From positions 43,767-107,766 of the forward strand of contig CACIZC010000002.1 in the NCBI GenBank assembly GCA_902591045.1: a DNA stretch of 64,000 nt. The letters run 5' to 3'. Below are positions 51,113 to 63,899 of this stretch, in pieces. Source of the DNA: an uncultured Pelagibacteraceae bacterium. GTDB lineage: Bacteria; Pseudomonadota; Alphaproteobacteria; Pelagibacterales; Pelagibacteraceae. Under the pieces are notes generated by a model that saw only the letters and a list, made by a program, of their open reading frames with translations, made no database searches and had not been told where the DNA came from. Every line of letters starts with the position of its first letter. Position 1 is the stretch's first letter. Position numbers and translations under genes: made by a program.

Positions 51113-52609
51113 TTATTTTAATACAACAGCTTTTGCGATAGCAAGGTTATAGTTATTTATTAAATTATCAATAGACACATGTATGGTTTTTAATAAAGGA
51201 TCTGGGTAAAAACCAAAAAATATCACTAGCGTGGTTAGTATGATTAATATGCTAAATTCGTAGATATTAACATCTGATATTTTTTTTAAATCATTATTAC
51301 TTACATTTCCAAAAATAACTCTTTTGTAAAGCCACAACATATAAGCTGCTGCTAATATCACCCCTGTGCTGGCTAATATTGCAACTAAAAAATTGGATTT
51401 AAAAACTCCAACAAGAACTAAAAATTCACCAACAAAACCGCTTGTTCCCGGCAGTCCCAAGCTGGCTAAAACAAAAATCATTAAAAAAAATGAATATTTC
51501 GGTAAAGAATTTACCAACCCTCCATAAGATTTAATTAATCTAGAATGTGTTCTGTCATAAAGTATACCAACAGAAAAAAATAAAGCTGCTGCGATCAGAC
51601 CATGGCTTAACATCTGAATAATGCTTCCCTCTAATCCTTGTTTGTTAAAAGTAAATATACCTAAAGTAACAAAGCCCATATGCGCAACAGATGAATAAGC
51701 AATAAGCTTTTTCATATCTTCCTGCATTAAAGCAACTAAAGATGCATATATAATTGCAATTACACTTAAAGTAAAAATTAGTGGAACAAAATATTCTGAG
51801 GCAATTGGGAACATTCCTATAGAAAATCTAAGAAAACCATAACCTCCCATCTTAAGTAAAATAGCCGCAAGTATTACTGAACCAGCAGTCGGTGCTTCGA
51901 CATGTGCGTCTGGTAGCCAAGTATGTACAGGCCACATAGGCAATTTGACAGCAAAAGAACTAAAAAAAGCAAGCCAAAGTAAATATTGAAATTCTTTGGG
52001 AATTTGAATTTTGTATATCTCTGTTACATCTGTGGTTCCTACTATCCAGTAAATAGCAATTATGGCAACCAGCATTAAGACTGAACCGAGTAACGTAAAA
52101 AGAAAAAATTTGAAAGCAGAATATACTTTTCTTGGTCCTCCCCAAATACCTATTATAAGAAACATCGGTATTAACCCGGCCTCAAAAAATAAATAAAAAA
52201 TTACCAGATCTAAAGAGCAAAAAACCCCAATCATAAAAGTTTCCAAAATTAAGATTGCGATTAAAAATTCTTTAAGTCTAGATTTGATACTATTTATGCA
52301 TGAAATAACACAAATAGGTGTTATTAGTGTGGTTAACAAAATAAATAATATGGAAATCCCATCTATACCTAATTTAAATTTTATTATTCCGCTAATCCAA
52401 TTTAATTCTTCAACAAATTGAAAATCTGAGGTGGTATTATCAAAAGAATACCACAAAAATAATGAAAGAAAAAAATTTACAACACTAGTAAAAATAGAAA
52501 CATATATTGCACTTTTATTTCTTTCGTTTTTTTCAGCTTTAGTTAAAAAAACAAAGAAAGACCCAATTAAAGGTAAGAATATTATTGAAGATAAAATTGG
52601 AAAGTTCAT
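51113..52609 (-). CDS. nuoM: NADH-quinone oxidoreductase subunit M
   Basis: KLPMWPVHTWLPDAHVEAPTAGSVILAAILLKMGGYG. Confidence 0.97.
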   Translation of the reverse strand: MNFPILSSIIFLPLIGSFFVFLTKAEKNERNKSAIYVSIFTSVVNFFLSLFLWYSFDNTTSDFQFVEELNWISGIIKFKLGIDGISILFILLTTLITPICVISCINSIKSRLKEFLIAILILETFMIGVFCSLDLVIFYLFFEAGLIPMFLIIGIWGGPRKVYSAFKFFLFTLLGSVLMLVAIIAIYWIVGTTDVTEIYKIQIPKEFQYLLWLAFFSSFAVKLPMWPVHTWLPDAHVEAPTAGSVILAAILLKMGGYGFLRFSIGMFPIASEYFVPLIFTLSVIAIIYASLVALMQEDMKKLIAYSSVAHMGFVTLGIFTFNKQGLEGSIIQMLSHGLIAAALFFSVGILYDRTHSRLIKSYGGLVNSLPKYSFFLMIFVLASLGLPGTSGFVGEFLVLVGVFKSNFLVAILASTGVILAAAYMLWLYKRVIFGNVSNNDLKKISDVNIYEFSILIILTTLVIFFGFYPDPLLKTIHVSIDNLINNYNLAIAKAVVLK

Positions 52610-54516
52610 GTGTATATTATAAAAAAAGTTAAAAGTAACGAGAAACCTAAAAGCATAACAAAGGCATAATCAAAAATATATCCGGTTTGTAATTTAACCG
52701 CTTTTTTTGAAATTAATTTTATAATTTTAGAAATACCATCTGGGCCGAATCGATCAATTGTTTTTTCATCGCCTTTTTTCCAAAAAAAAGAGCCAGCATT
52801 TTTTATTGGTTTTACCAAAAGTTTTTCATATATTTCATCGAAGTACCATTTGTTTAATAAAAATTGATAAATTAAATTACTATTTTCTTTTATCTTCTCT
52901 AAAAGTTTGGTGTGTCTTATGTATAGATAATATGACAACGGTATTGCTGTAACTACAAGAATAGGTGTAATTATTAAAATCCAATTTGGTAAATGCGAAT
53001 GGTTGAATTCTTTAGCAAAAAATATAGAACTTTTCCAAAAATCCAAAAAATTATTTCCAATAAGAAAATCTTTAAATAAAAATCCTGAAAACACTGCTCC
53101 CAGAACAAGAGCTGATAACGGTAATAATATTACAGGACCAGATTCGTGTATCTCTGTTTTATTTAATTTTTTGTTGTTGTACTTACCATGAAATGTTTTA
53201 AATATAAGTCTCCATGAATAAATTGCTGTTAAAAATGCTGTAAAAATTCCTACGCCAGCAGCAATATATCCAATTTGAGTCCCACTTGCATAAGCAAATT
53301 CAATTATAGCGTCTTTTGAATAAAAACCTGCTAAAAAAGGAAAACCAGTTAAAGCTAACGTTCCGATAACCATGGAAATCCATGTGTAAGGCATTTTTTT
53401 CCATAACCCTCCCATATTATTTATATCCTGTTCATCGTTAAGAGAATGGATCACTGAACCTGAACCTAAAAATAATAAGGCTTTAAAAAAAGCATGAGTG
53501 AATAGATGAAATATTGCTACATGGTAAGCTCCAATACCTGCTGCAAAAAACATATAACCTAATTGACTACAAGTAGAATAGGCTATTATTTTTTTTATAT
53601 CGTTTTGAACTAAAGCAACTGAAGCAGCAAATACTGCTGTAACCATACCTATTATTGCAACAAAATTTAAAGCAAATTGTGAATACTCAAAAATTGGTGA
53701 GCATCTAGCTACTAAAAAAACACCAGCTGTAACCATTGTGGCAGCGTGTATTAAGGCTGAGACAGGAGTGGGTCCTTCCATTGCATCTGGCAACCATGTA
53801 TGTAGAAAAAATTGAGCAGATTTTCCCATTGCTCCAATAAATAGAAATAAACATATAATTGTAATTAAATTAACATTAATCCCTAAGAAAATAATTTCCG
53901 TATTTACAAAATTTGGGACTTGTTGAAAAAGCTCGTTATAATTTACGGTTCCAAAAAATAAAAATATTAAAAATATTCCTATTGCAAAACCAAAATCACC
54001 TACTCTGTTAACTAGAAAAGCTTTAATTGCTGCATTGTTTGCAGAGTTTTTTTTGTACCAGAATCCTATTAGAAGATAAGAACTTAAGCCAACACCCTCC
54101 CAGCCAAAAAATAATTGTAAAAAATTATCTGAAACTACAAGAACCAACATAAAAAAGGTAAATAACGAAAGGTAAGACATAAATCTTGGTTTATGAGGAT
54201 CGTGGTTCATATAGCCTATTGAGTAAATATGAACTAAAGCAGAAACTAAAGTAACAACTACTAACATTATAGAGCTGAGTGGATCTATATATATTGACCA
54301 ATCCACTATAAATTTTCCTGAATTAATCCATTCATAGATTAAATAATTTCCATATTGATTATAAAATACGCCATTGTAAAAAACGATTGCCGATAAAATT
54401 GCAGATATTGAAACTGAAATAGTAGCTATAAATTGGGAAATTAGATCTCCAAAATATTTTGAAAAATAACCAAAAATTGCACCAACTAGTGGCAAAAATA
54501 CTATTAAATATTCCAC
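52606..54516 (-). CDS. nuoL: NADH-quinone oxidoreductase subunit L
   Basis: FFLHTWLPDAMEGPTPVSALIHAATMVTAGVFLVAR. Confidence 0.97.
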   Translation of the reverse strand: MEYLIVFLPLVGAIFGYFSKYFGDLISQFIATISVSISAILSAIVFYNGVFYNQYGNYLIYEWINSGKFIVDWSIYIDPLSSIMLVVVTLVSALVHIYSIGYMNHDPHKPRFMSYLSLFTFFMLVLVVSDNFLQLFFGWEGVGLSSYLLIGFWYKKNSANNAAIKAFLVNRVGDFGFAIGIFLIFLFFGTVNYNELFQQVPNFVNTEIIFLGINVNLITIICLFLFIGAMGKSAQFFLHTWLPDAMEGPTPVSALIHAATMVTAGVFLVARCSPIFEYSQFALNFVAIIGMVTAVFAASVALVQNDIKKIIAYSTCSQLGYMFFAAGIGAYHVAIFHLFTHAFFKALLFLGSGSVIHSLNDEQDINNMGGLWKKMPYTWISMVIGTLALTGFPFLAGFYSKDAIIEFAYASGTQIGYIAAGVGIFTAFLTAIYSWRLIFKTFHGKYNNKKLNKTEIHESGPVILLPLSALVLGAVFSGFLFKDFLIGNNFLDFWKSSIFFAKEFNHSHLPNWILIITPILVVTAIPLSYYLYIRHTKLLEKIKENSNLIYQFLLNKWYFDEIYEKLLVKPIKNAGSFFWKKGDEKTIDRFGPDGISKIIKLISKKAVKLQTGYIFDYAFVMLLGFSLLLTFFIIYT

Positions 54517-54828
54517 TTAACCCTTCATTTCATTTATCTCTTCAACTCTGATGGAGCCCTTGTTTCTGTAGTAAACCACAATTATTGCTAAACCAATAGC
54601 TGCTTCAGCTGCAGCAACAGTCAATATTAACATTGTAAATATCTGTCCAACTAGATCTTCCAAATAAATAGAGAAAGAAACTAGATTTATATTTACTGCT
54701 AAAAGAATTAGTTCTATTGACATGAGAATTACAATTACATTCTTTCTATTTAAGAAAATTCCAATCATTCCAAGAGAAAATATAATTGCTCCTAATGTGA
54801 GATAATGTCCTAAACCTATTTCAATCAT
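54517..54828 (-). CDS. nuoK: NADH-quinone oxidoreductase subunit K
   Basis: [33 protein letters not shown]. Confidence 0.96.
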   Translation of the reverse strand: MIEIGLGHYLTLGAIIFSLGMIGIFLNRKNVIVILMSIELILLAVNINLVSFSIYLEDLVGQIFTMLILTVAAAEAAIGLAIIVVYYRNKGSIRVEEINEMKG

Positions 54829-55453
54829 CTAAGTTTATTCCTTTATTAAATTCTACATCAACCAATTTTACAGATTCTTCTCTTTCTCTTGATATTTGTT
54901 TTAAATAACTTTGTTTTTTTATTCCAACTCTTTGCCTATAAGTTAAAACAATAGCGCCGATCATGGATAGCAATAGAATTATTCCTGAAATTTGAAATAA
55001 GTGAATATAATCAGTATACATTACATTGCCTATGGAATGAGTATTGGTAATTTTCTGATCAAAATTTAGAAATTTTGTTTCTGTAAAAGTGTCTCTATAA
55101 CTCCATCCACCAACAACAACTATAAGTTCTAGTAAAATTATTACACTAACAAAAAGTCCAATCGGAATATGGTTCGATTTTCTAGAACCTCTAAACCAAG
55201 ATAATTTTTGTTCGGATACATTCATTAACATAACTACAAACAAAAATAGTACTGCTACTGCCCCAACATAAACTATCAGCATCATCATTCCTAAAAATTC
55301 TGCGCCTATCATAATAAAAAGACAAGCTATAGAAATAAAATCTAATATTAGAAAAAAAACTGCGTGAACAGTATTTCTGGAAACAACGACTAAAATTGCA
55401 GAAAATATTGCGATTATAGAAAAAAAATAAAAAAATATTGCATGAGCTAGCAT
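54821..55453 (-). CDS. nuoJ: NADH-quinone oxidoreductase subunit J
   Basis: [52 protein letters not shown]. Confidence 0.96.
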   Translation of the reverse strand: MLAHAIFFYFFSIIAIFSAILVVVSRNTVHAVFFLILDFISIACLFIMIGAEFLGMMMLIVYVGAVAVLFLFVVMLMNVSEQKLSWFRGSRKSNHIPIGLFVSVIILLELIVVVGGWSYRDTFTETKFLNFDQKITNTHSIGNVMYTDYIHLFQISGIILLLSMIGAIVLTYRQRVGIKKQSYLKQISREREESVKLVDVEFNKGINLDD

Positions 55454-55462
55454 TGATTTTTA

Positions 55463-55951
55463 TTACCTATAATGCCTTTCAGATTTTATATTTTCAGATA
55501 GAACTGACTCCCACTGATCACCGTTTTCTAATAATTTCTCTTTATTGTAATAAAGTTCTTCTCTAGTTTCCGTAGCAAATTCAAAGTTTGGGCCCTGTAC
55601 TATCGCATCTACTGGGCATGACTCTTCGCATAAACCGCAATAAATACACTTGATCATATCAATATCATATCTTGTAGTTTTTCTGCTCCCGTCGGGTTTT
55701 TCTTCAGACTCAATTGTGATTGCTTGTGCCGGACATACAGCTTCACATAATTTACACGCAATGCATCTCTCCTCACCATTTGGGTATCTTCTTAGAGCAT
55801 GTTCGCCTCTAAATCTTGGACTTATTTTACCTTTTTCAAATGGATAATTGATTGTTTTTTTCTTTTTAAAAATTTCCTTTAAAGCTATGAGTATAGCTTT
55901 TATAAATTCTGATAAAAAAATTATTTTAAAAAATCTATTTAAGTTCATCAA
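55463..55951 (-). CDS. nuoI: NADH-quinone oxidoreductase subunit I
   Basis: Two 4Fe-4S motifs [16 protein letters not shown] and [16 protein letters not shown]. Confidence 0.97.
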   Translation of the reverse strand: MMNLNRFFKIIFLSEFIKAILIALKEIFKKKKTINYPFEKGKISPRFRGEHALRRYPNGEERCIACKLCEAVCPAQAITIESEEKPDGSRKTTRYDIDMIKCIYCGLCEESCPVDAIVQGPNFEFATETREELYYNKEKLLENGDQWESVLSENIKSERHYR

Positions 55952-56952
55952 ATTCCTTTGTTTGGAAGTAAATCAAAATAAATTAAAAAACTAGCTGTTA
56001 AGACTACATATAGTAAAGAAAATGGTAGAAATATTTTCCATCCTAATCTCATTAATTGATCGTATCTATATCTTGGAACTATCGCTTTTATTATTGCAAA
56101 CATAAAAAACAGCAGCAAAATTTTAATTATCATCCAAAAAACTCCTGGTATGGCATTAAATGGATAAATATCTACTGGGGATAACCATCCTCCAAGAAAT
56201 AATATAGATCCTAGAGCGCACATTAATAAAATATTTGCATACTCTCCCAACCAAAACATTGCATACATCATGCCAGAATATTCTGTTTGGTAACCAGCAA
56301 CTAGCTCTGCTTCAGCTTCAGGTAAATCAAAAGGAGGTCTATTAGTTTCTGCTAAGGCAGAAATAAAATAAATAACAAACATTGGAAAGAGTGGAATTAT
56401 GAACCATAATTTTTCTTGTGCGATTACTATATCTTTTAAGTTTAGAGAACCAACACACAACAATACATTAATAATAATTATGCCTATAGAAACTTCATAC
56501 GAAACCATTTGTGCGGCAGATCTAATGGCTCCTAGAAAAGGATATTTTGAGTTTGATGCCCAACCACCCATAATGATTCCATAGACTCCCAAAGAAGAAA
56601 TTGCAAAAATGTATAGTATCCCAACATTTATATCTGAAATAACTATTCTTTCGCTCAAAGGAATAACCGCCCAGGCCGACAGAGCCAGAGTCATTGTTAC
56701 AATCGGAGCAAGGATAAATACAAGTTTGTTGGCACTTGCTGGTATTACAATTTCTTTAAATATGTATTTTAAAGCATCAGCAACTGTTTGGAGTAAGCCA
56801 AGAGGACCTACAACATTCGGGCCTTTTCTCCTTTGGACAAAAGCCCATACTCTTCTATCAAACCAAACAATTAACGCTACTGACACAAGTATAGGTATTA
56901 ACAACAGTAAAATTTTGTAGGTTTCATTATAAATTGTATAAATAAATTCCAT
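55948..56952 (-). CDS. nuoH: NADH-quinone oxidoreductase subunit H
   Basis: [49 protein letters not shown]. Confidence 0.97.
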   Translation of the reverse strand: MEFIYTIYNETYKILLLLIPILVSVALIVWFDRRVWAFVQRRKGPNVVGPLGLLQTVADALKYIFKEIVIPASANKLVFILAPIVTMTLALSAWAVIPLSERIVISDINVGILYIFAISSLGVYGIIMGGWASNSKYPFLGAIRSAAQMVSYEVSIGIIIINVLLCVGSLNLKDIVIAQEKLWFIIPLFPMFVIYFISALAETNRPPFDLPEAEAELVAGYQTEYSGMMYAMFWLGEYANILLMCALGSILFLGGWLSPVDIYPFNAIPGVFWMIIKILLLFFMFAIIKAIVPRYRYDQLMRLGWKIFLPFSLLYVVLTASFLIYFDLLPNKGI

Positions 56953-56954
56953 AA

Positions 56955-59009
56955 CTAACTTCCTGTCTTATTTTTTAAATTTTTTGATCTTATAGCTCTA
57001 CAATCGCTCATAGTTTTGGATGATCTGGCTATAGAATTACTAAAATAATAGTCAATTTTTTTGATAGATATAGGTTCGTTCATAAAATTTCCTGATCCGG
57101 AATCTATTTTGCTTATTTTTGTTTTTGGAAGAAGATCAAAATCAGAATGATTTTTTACTTTTTCTAAAGTATTTTTTCTTAGCTCTTTAAAGTTTTGGAA
57201 TAAATCCTGATTTTTTAAGTTTTTGAAAATCAAATTAAAAATTTTCCAGTCTTCTTTTGAATCTCCTGGTGGATAAGTAGACTTAACAGATTTTTGCAAT
57301 CTGCCTTCTAAATTTACAAACAAACCGTCCTGCTCAGTAAATGCAGGGCTTGGTAGAATAATATCTGCAATTTGAGCTGTGCGATCGCCATGACTTCCTT
57401 GGTAAATAATAAACTCATTCTTTTTTGTAAAATTCAAATTATCTGATCCAACAAAATACAATAAATTGAATTCATGGTTACTTAACTTTTTAAAAAAATC
57501 AAAATTATTTTTTTTGTCTATATTTAAAAAACCTAAATCTATAGCACCTACAGATGACGCATTCTGTATCAAAATATTTAAAGCATTCCATTTTTCATTA
57601 ATAAAATTATTTTCTAATAAAAATTTTTTAACACTTTCTAAAATAAACTGGCCTGAATCTAATTCTAACGCAGATTCTCCAATAATTATTATTGGTTTTT
57701 TAGATTTTAAAATTATATCGCTAGCCTTATTTTCTTTATTTATGAATTTCCTTACATCCTCTGTTGTATTTCCTGCTATTGTGTAATCATAAGTTAAGTC
57801 GCCTGGATTACCAAAAGATAGTATAGGTGTTTTTTTAGATATATAATTTTTTCTAATCCTTGCATTAACCATTGTTGCTTCATGTCGAGGGTTTGCTCCA
57901 ATAAGCACTATGCAATCTGCATCTTCGATTCCTTTTATAGAAGAATTAAATATATAATTTATTTTATTTTCAGGGTTTATATAAAAAGGTTTTTCTCTAA
58001 ATTCATAATTATTAACATCTATTTTTTCTAACAGTGATTTAAAAGAGTTTATAGTTTCCATGCTCTGCATATCTCCTATGTGAGCAGCTATTAGGTTTTT
58101 TTCAGTTTCTTGAATTTTAGAACAAACAATATTTATAATCTCATCCCAATCACTCTCTACTAATTTTCCATTTTCTCTCTTATAAGGTTTGTCTAATCTT
58201 TGTTTTAATAGACCGTCGCAAGCATATCTAGTTTTGTCTGAAATCCATTCTTCATTAATATTATCATTTAGTCTTGGTAAAATTCTTTTTACTTCCCAGC
58301 CATAAGTATCTACTCTAATATTTGAACCAACCGCGTCCATTACGTCAATTGTTTCTGTTTTTTTTAGTTCCCATGGTCTAGCTTCAAAAGCATATGGTTT
58401 TGATGTTAAAGCTCCTACAGGACAAAGATCGATTACATTTGCTGATAGTTCTGACTCCATTGATTTTTCTAAATAAGTAGTAATTTCCATATTTTCACCT
58501 CGTCCAATTGCACCTAGTTCAGTAACTCCCCCTACTTCAGTTGCAAATCTCACACATCTAGTGCAGTGAATACATCTTGTCATCTGAGTCTTAATTAATG
58601 GTCCCATGTATTTGTCTTTTACTTGTCTTTTATTTTCTTTAAATCTTGATTTATCAAAACCGTAATAAAGAGATTGATCTTGTAGATCGCATTCACCTCC
58701 TTGGTCACAAACTGGACAGTCTAATGGATGGTTAACTAGCAAAAATTCCATTACACCTTTTCTGGCTTTTTCAACCATGTCGGTATTAGTCTTTATTTTC
58801 ATTCCTTCTGTCGCTGGCATAGCACAAGAAGCTATTGGTTTTGGAGATTTTTCCATTTCGACTAAACACATTCTACAATTTCCGGCAATAGAAAGACGTT
58901 CGTGATAACAAAATCTTGGAATCTCTGCACCGGCCAGTTCACATGCTTGTAAAACTGTCATGCCATTCTGAAATTCTATTTCTTTATCGTTAACAAAAAT
59001 TTTAGGCAT
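56955..59009 (-). CDS. nuoG: NADH-quinone oxidoreductase subunit G
   Basis: 2Fe-2S and 4Fe-4S Cys motifs: [36 protein letters not shown]. Confidence 0.96.
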   Translation of the reverse strand: MPKIFVNDKEIEFQNGMTVLQACELAGAEIPRFCYHERLSIAGNCRMCLVEMEKSPKPIASCAMPATEGMKIKTNTDMVEKARKGVMEFLLVNHPLDCPVCDQGGECDLQDQSLYYGFDKSRFKENKRQVKDKYMGPLIKTQMTRCIHCTRCVRFATEVGGVTELGAIGRGENMEITTYLEKSMESELSANVIDLCPVGALTSKPYAFEARPWELKKTETIDVMDAVGSNIRVDTYGWEVKRILPRLNDNINEEWISDKTRYACDGLLKQRLDKPYKRENGKLVESDWDEIINIVCSKIQETEKNLIAAHIGDMQSMETINSFKSLLEKIDVNNYEFREKPFYINPENKINYIFNSSIKGIEDADCIVLIGANPRHEATMVNARIRKNYISKKTPILSFGNPGDLTYDYTIAGNTTEDVRKFINKENKASDIILKSKKPIIIIGESALELDSGQFILESVKKFLLENNFINEKWNALNILIQNASSVGAIDLGFLNIDKKNNFDFFKKLSNHEFNLLYFVGSDNLNFTKKNEFIIYQGSHGDRTAQIADIILPSPAFTEQDGLFVNLEGRLQKSVKSTYPPGDSKEDWKIFNLIFKNLKNQDLFQNFKELRKNTLEKVKNHSDFDLLPKTKISKIDSGSGNFMNEPISIKKIDYYFSNSIARSSKTMSDCRAIRSKNLKNKTGS

Positions 59010-60345
59010 CTTTACTTTCTAGTAAATGTTGATCCACAAGATAAGGTACTTCTCTCTTTTTTTTAACAATAGGTTCTCCTGAACATCTTTTGTCAATTTC
59101 TTTTCTAAAATGTCTTAAAAGACCCTGTACTGGCCATGCTGATCCTTCTCCAAAAGCACAAATAGTATGACCTTCAATTTGTTTAGTAACATCAGATAAT
59201 AAATCAATATCTTTGTGGGTTGCTTCTCCTTTTGCTGTTCTTTCAAGTATTCTCCACATCCACCCAGACCCTTCTCGACATGGTGTACACTGTCCGCAGC
59301 TTTCATGTTTGTAAAATCTAGCTATCCTCGCCATACACTTAATAATATCTTGATCATTATTAATGACTATAATTCCAGCAGTACCCATTCCACTTTTTGC
59401 AGCTATTAATGAATCAAAATCCATTTTTATACTGTCACAAATATTTTTTGGAAGAAGAGGCATTGAAGAACCTCCGGGTATCACAGCTTGAAGATTTTTC
59501 CATCCTCCAATTACTCCGTCTGCATATTTTTCAATTAAATCTTTTAAAGGAATACCCATTTCTTCTTCTACATTGCAGGGTTTGTTTACATTTCCTGATA
59601 TACAAAATATTTTTGTTCCAGTATTTTTTGGTCTTCCAATTGATGCAAACCATTTAGCTCCTCTTCTCAAAATAGTTGGTACGACAGCTATTGTCTCAAC
59701 GTTATTTACTATTGTGGGACATCCATATAATCCGACCAAAGCTGGGAATGGCGGCTTTAACCTTGGTTGACCCTTGTTACCCTCTAAACTTTCAATTAAA
59801 GCAGTTTCCTCACCACATATATATGCTCCTGCTCCATAATGAATGTAAATATCTAAATCCCAGTTTGAATTACAAGCATTTTTGCCTATAAAATTTTTTT
59901 TGTAGGCTTCGTCTATTGCCTCTTGTAACCTTAATCCTTCATTAAAATATTCGCCTCTAATATAAATATAACAAACATGGGCATTAACCGCATAGGCTGA
60001 TAATAAGCATCCTTCGATTAATTTTTGTGGCTCAAATCTAATAATATCTCTATCTTTACATGTTCCCGGTTCTGACTCGTCTGCATTTATAACTAAATAA
60101 TGTGGTCTTGATCCAATTTTTTTAGGTGCAAAAGACCATTTTAAACCAGTCGGAAAACCTGCGCCTCCCCTGCCTCTTAGCTCAGAGGTTTTAATCTCAT
60201 TTATTATCCATTCCCTTCCTTTTGTAATTATTCCTTTAGTATCAGACCAGTCATTTCTTTTTATTGCGTCATCTATACTCCAACCAAAATCATTGTATAA
60301 ATTTTTAAATATTTTGTCTTCTTCTTTAAGCATTTTTAACACCAT
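59002..60345 (-). CDS. nuoF: NADH-quinone oxidoreductase subunit F (start likely 60333)
   Basis: [59 protein letters not shown]. Confidence 0.97.
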   Translation of the reverse strand: MVLKMLKEEDKIFKNLYNDFGWSIDDAIKRNDWSDTKGIITKGREWIINEIKTSELRGRGGAGFPTGLKWSFAPKKIGSRPHYLVINADESEPGTCKDRDIIRFEPQKLIEGCLLSAYAVNAHVCYIYIRGEYFNEGLRLQEAIDEAYKKNFIGKNACNSNWDLDIYIHYGAGAYICGEETALIESLEGNKGQPRLKPPFPALVGLYGCPTIVNNVETIAVVPTILRRGAKWFASIGRPKNTGTKIFCISGNVNKPCNVEEEMGIPLKDLIEKYADGVIGGWKNLQAVIPGGSSMPLLPKNICDSIKMDFDSLIAAKSGMGTAGIIVINNDQDIIKCMARIARFYKHESCGQCTPCREGSGWMWRILERTAKGEATHKDIDLLSDVTKQIEGHTICAFGEGSAWPVQGLLRHFRKEIDKRCSGEPIVKKKREVPYLVDQHLLESKDA

Positions 60346-60931
60346 TTGTTAACGTTTTGTTTTCTGGAGCACTATTTTTTCTATTTCTAAAAGATCCTGG
60401 TTTTAATGGATTGTCTTGAATTAAAGAATCTAAAATTTTTTCTGTGCTTTTTAAATCTAAATCTTCATAATAATCATTATTAATTTGAATCATAGGAGCG
60501 TTAACACAAGCGCCTAAACATTCTACTTCTGTCCATGAACACATTCCGTTTTTGGAAATATTGTCTGGTTCACTAGAAATTTTATTTTTGCAAGCTTTAA
60601 CGATTTCGCTTGAACCTCTCAATAAACATGGACTGGTAGTACAAACCTGAACAAAATATTTTCCTACGGGGGCTAAATTATACATTGTATAAAAAGTAGC
60701 TATCTCATAAACGTTAATGTAAGACATAGACAAAAAGTTCCCTATATACTTAAGGGCAGCTAATGGTATCCAATTATCGTTTTGATTCTGGGCCAAATAA
60801 AGTAAAGGCATCACGGCACTTTTTTTTTGATTGTTTGGATATTTTTTTAAAATTTTGTTAGCTAACTTAAGATTTTCTTCTGAAAACTCAAAGTTTTTTG
60901 GTTGTTCGTCATGAACTTTTTTAATACTCAT
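60326..60931 (-). CDS. nuoE: NADH-quinone oxidoreductase subunit E
   Basis: [29 protein letters not shown] and [16 protein letters not shown] 2Fe-2S motifs. Confidence 0.96.
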   Translation of the reverse strand: MSIKKVHDEQPKNFEFSEENLKLANKILKKYPNNQKKSAVMPLLYLAQNQNDNWIPLAALKYIGNFLSMSYINVYEIATFYTMYNLAPVGKYFVQVCTTSPCLLRGSSEIVKACKNKISSEPDNISKNGMCSWTEVECLGACVNAPMIQINNDYYEDLDLKSTEKILDSLIQDNPLKPGSFRNRKNSAPENKTLTNGVKNA

Positions 60932-62103
60932 CTGTCTACTTCTCCAAATACAATATCCAGTGAACCTAAAACTGCTGGGACATCAGCAAGCATGTGGCCT
61001 CTAATTAGATAGTCCATAGCTTGTAGATGAGAAAATCCTGGGGCTCTTATCTTGCACCTGTAAGGTTTATTACTACCATCAGAAGTTAAGTGAACACCAA
61101 ACTCTCCCTTGGGTGCTTCAACCGAACAATAAACGTCACCTTTTGGTACTCTGTAACCCTCGGTAAAAAGTTTAAAATGATGTATTAAAGCCTCCATAGA
61201 TTCTTTGAGATCTTCTTTTTTTGGAGGCGAAATTTTACCATCAATAGTTTTAATAGGACCTATAGGAATTTTTCTTAAACATTGTTGAATAATTTTAACA
61301 CTTTCTCTCATTTCTTCCATTCTACAAAGATATCTATCGTAACAATCTCCATTTTTACCTATGGGTATTTTAAAATCTAATTCTTCATAACATTCGTATG
61401 TTTGTGATTTTCTTAAATCCCAAGCAACTCCAGAGCCTCTTAACATCACACCTGAGAAGCTATGAGATATTGCATCTTGTTTGCTTACAATTCCTATATC
61501 TACATTCCTTTGTTTAAAAATTCGGTTGTCTGTTAAAAGATTTTCCAAATCATCAATTGTTTTTGGAAATTTTTCACAAAATTTTTCAATATCTATTAAT
61601 AGATTCTTTGGAATATCTTGATGTACTCCTCCAGTTCTAAAATAATTAGCATGCAAACGTGATCCTGATGCTCTCTCATAAAAAGTCATTAAAGTTTCTC
61701 TCTCTTCAAAACCCCATAAAGATGGTGTTAAAGCACCAACGTCTAAAGCTTGTGTTGTAACATTTAATAAGTGGCTCAAAATTCTTCCTATCTCGCAAAA
61801 AATTACCCTGAGGTATTGTGCTCTAATGGGAACTTCTATTTTTAATAATTTTTCTGTAGCAAGTGCAAAAGCATGTTCTTGGTTCATTGGGGCGACATAA
61901 TCTAATCTATCAAAGTAGGGTAAAGCTTGGATGTATGTTTTGTGTTCAATTAATTTTTCAGTTCCTCTATGAAGTAATCCTATGTGTGGATCAGCTTTTT
62001 CTACTACCTCTCCATCAAGCTCTAGTATAAGCCTTAAAACACCATGAGCGGCTGGATGTTGTGGCCCAAAGTTTAAATTCATTGTTTTTTTTTGTTTACT
62101 CAT
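60928..62103 (-). CDS. nuoD: NADH-quinone oxidoreductase subunit D
   Basis: [36 protein letters not shown]. Confidence 0.97.
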   Translation of the reverse strand: MSKQKKTMNLNFGPQHPAAHGVLRLILELDGEVVEKADPHIGLLHRGTEKLIEHKTYIQALPYFDRLDYVAPMNQEHAFALATEKLLKIEVPIRAQYLRVIFCEIGRILSHLLNVTTQALDVGALTPSLWGFEERETLMTFYERASGSRLHANYFRTGGVHQDIPKNLLIDIEKFCEKFPKTIDDLENLLTDNRIFKQRNVDIGIVSKQDAISHSFSGVMLRGSGVAWDLRKSQTYECYEELDFKIPIGKNGDCYDRYLCRMEEMRESVKIIQQCLRKIPIGPIKTIDGKISPPKKEDLKESMEALIHHFKLFTEGYRVPKGDVYCSVEAPKGEFGVHLTSDGSNKPYRCKIRAPGFSHLQAMDYLIRGHMLADVPAVLGSLDIVFGEVDR

Positions 62104-62695
62104 TTTTAGTTTTTAATTTTAAATTTTCTAAGTACTTAGTTCCCTCCCATGGGCTATCAAAATCAAAATCTCTATAATTTTGTTCAAGTTTTACTGATTC
62201 ATAAATAACTTTTTTTTCTTTTTCGCTATACCTGACCTCGTTAAAGCCTGTAAGTGGAAAATCTTTTCTTAATGGAAAACCTTTAAAATTATAATCAGTT
62301 AATATTCTTCTAAGATCAGGATGATTTTTAAATTTTATTCCGTACATATCAAAAACTTCTCTTTCCATCCAATTAGCAGAAGGATAAATTTTAGTTATCG
62401 ATGGAATTTTTTCATCTATATTAAAAGTAATAGATATTTTAATTCTTATATTGTTCTCATGACTTAGAAGTAAATAATAAATTTTAAATCTTTTTTCATT
62501 ATTTGGATAATCTACAGCAACAATATCAATAAGTTGTTTAAATTTAAATTTAATATCTGTTTTTAAAAATAAAAGAACTGAATGCAAATTATTAATCTCT
62601 ACATCAATGAGCAGCTCATCATTTTCGATTGATGACTCTTTTATCTTTGTTGTTAATTCTGAATTTAGTAGTTTGTTTAGATCTGTCGATTTCAT
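62096..62695 (-). CDS. nuoC: NADH-quinone oxidoreductase subunit C
   Basis: [44 protein letters not shown]. Confidence 0.97.
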   Translation of the reverse strand: MKSTDLNKLLNSELTTKIKESSIENDELLIDVEINNLHSVLLFLKTDIKFKFKQLIDIVAVDYPNNEKRFKIYYLLLSHENNIRIKISITFNIDEKIPSITKIYPSANWMEREVFDMYGIKFKNHPDLRRILTDYNFKGFPLRKDFPLTGFNEVRYSEKEKKVIYESVKLEQNYRDFDFDSPWEGTKYLENLKLKTKNE

Positions 62696-62703
62696 TATAA
62701 AAA

Positions 62704-63261
62704 TTATCTTTTTTTACCACCTTCTCTTCTAATCTTGTTTTGAAGTTGAAGAATTCCGTAAAGTAAAGCCTCGGCAGATGGAGGGCATCCGGGTACATAA
62801 ATATCTACTGGAACTATTTTATCACAACCCCTAACCACTGAGTAAGAATAATGATAATAACCACCTCCATTGGCACAGCTGCCCATAGAAATTACATACC
62901 TAGGTTCGGGCATTTGATCATAAACTTTTCTTAATGGCGCTGCCATTTTATTTGTTAGAGTTCCAGCTACAATCATTACATCTGATTGTCTTGGTGATGC
63001 TCTGGGGGCGGCACCAAATCTTTCAAGATCATATCTTGGCATTGATGTCTGCATCATTTCTACAGCACAACAAGCCAAACCAAATGTCATCCAGTGTAAA
63101 GATCCTGTTCTTGCCCAATTTATTAGATTCTCTGATGAGGTGGTTATAAAACCTTTTTCGCTAAAATCTTTTGCAATTTTTTTAAATTCCTCTGGAACTT
63201 CTTTCTCTCTATTTTTAAAATTAGAAAAACTTAATCCCATTCTAATGCTCCTTTTTTCCAT
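62704..63261 (-). CDS. nuoB: NADH-quinone oxidoreductase subunit B (start likely 63240)
   Basis: [50 protein letters not shown]. Confidence 0.97.
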   Translation of the reverse strand: MEKRSIRMGLSFSNFKNREKEVPEEFKKIAKDFSEKGFITTSSENLINWARTGSLHWMTFGLACCAVEMMQTSMPRYDLERFGAAPRASPRQSDVMIVAGTLTNKMAAPLRKVYDQMPEPRYVISMGSCANGGGYYHYSYSVVRGCDKIVPVDIYVPGCPPSAEALLYGILQLQNKIRREGGKKR

Positions 63262-63599
63262 TCATAAACAAAACCCACAGTCAAAATAAATAAAAAATTC
63301 AACATCGAATAAAAGCCAAGTAAACCAATATCACCTAGTGAGATTGCCCAAGGGAAAAGGAATGCTATTTCTAAATCAAAAATTATAAATAAAATTGCTA
63401 CCAAATAAAATCTTACATCAAACTGAATTCTTGAATCGCTGAAAGCTTCAAAACCACACTCGTAAGCTGATAATTTTTCTGGATCTGGATTTTTGGGTGA
63501 AAAAGCAAAATTAATTAATACAAAACCTATGCTTAAAGCAAAAGCAATAAACAAGAAAAATACTATAGACAAATATTCTGACAAAAAATTAAAAAGCAT
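63231..63599 (-). CDS. nuoA: NADH-quinone oxidoreductase subunit A
   Basis: [44 protein letters not shown]. Confidence 0.97.
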   Translation of the reverse strand: MLFNFLSEYLSIVFFLFIAFALSIGFVLINFAFSPKNPDPEKLSAYECGFEAFSDSRIQFDVRFYLVAILFIIFDLEIAFLFPWAISLGDIGLLGFYSMLNFLFILTVGFVYEWKKGALEWD

Positions 63600-63744
63600 T
63601 GTTCATCAATATCTACCCCAATACACATGGCTTGGGGATTCTTATATTAATCGACTCTGTTAAATATATATCATCTAAGACGTAAGTGTACAGCTAACAG
63701 ATAGTCACATTTTTATCAGTTTAAATGAAAATCATTATCAACAA

Positions 63745-63821
63745 TGGCGGGAGTGACGGGACTCGAACCCGCGACCTCCTGCGTGACAGGCAGGCGCTCT
63801 AACCAACTGAGCTACACCCCC
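63745..63821 (-). tRNA. tRNA-Asp (anticodon GTC), CCA encoded
   Basis: Minus strand GGGGGTGTAGCTCAGTTGGTTAGAGCGCCTGCCTGTCACGCAGGAGGTCGCGGGTTCGAGTCCCGTCACTCCCGCCA; cloverleaf arms pair. Confidence 0.96.
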
Positions 63822-63823
63822 AT

Positions 63824-63899
63824 TGGTGGGTGGTAAAGGACTCGAACCTATGACCCTCTCGGTGTAAACGAGATGCTCTACCAACTGAGCTAACCACCC
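63824..63899 (-). tRNA. tRNA-Val (anticodon TAC), CCA encoded
   Basis: Minus strand GGGTGGTTAGCTCAGTTGGTAGAGCATCTCGTTTACACCGAGAGGGTCATAGGTTCGAGTCCTTTACCACCCACCA; cloverleaf arms pair. Confidence 0.96.

Noticed and set aside
56609-56920. 103-aa ORF antisense to nuoH
   Set aside because: Opposite strand of a conserved membrane subunit.
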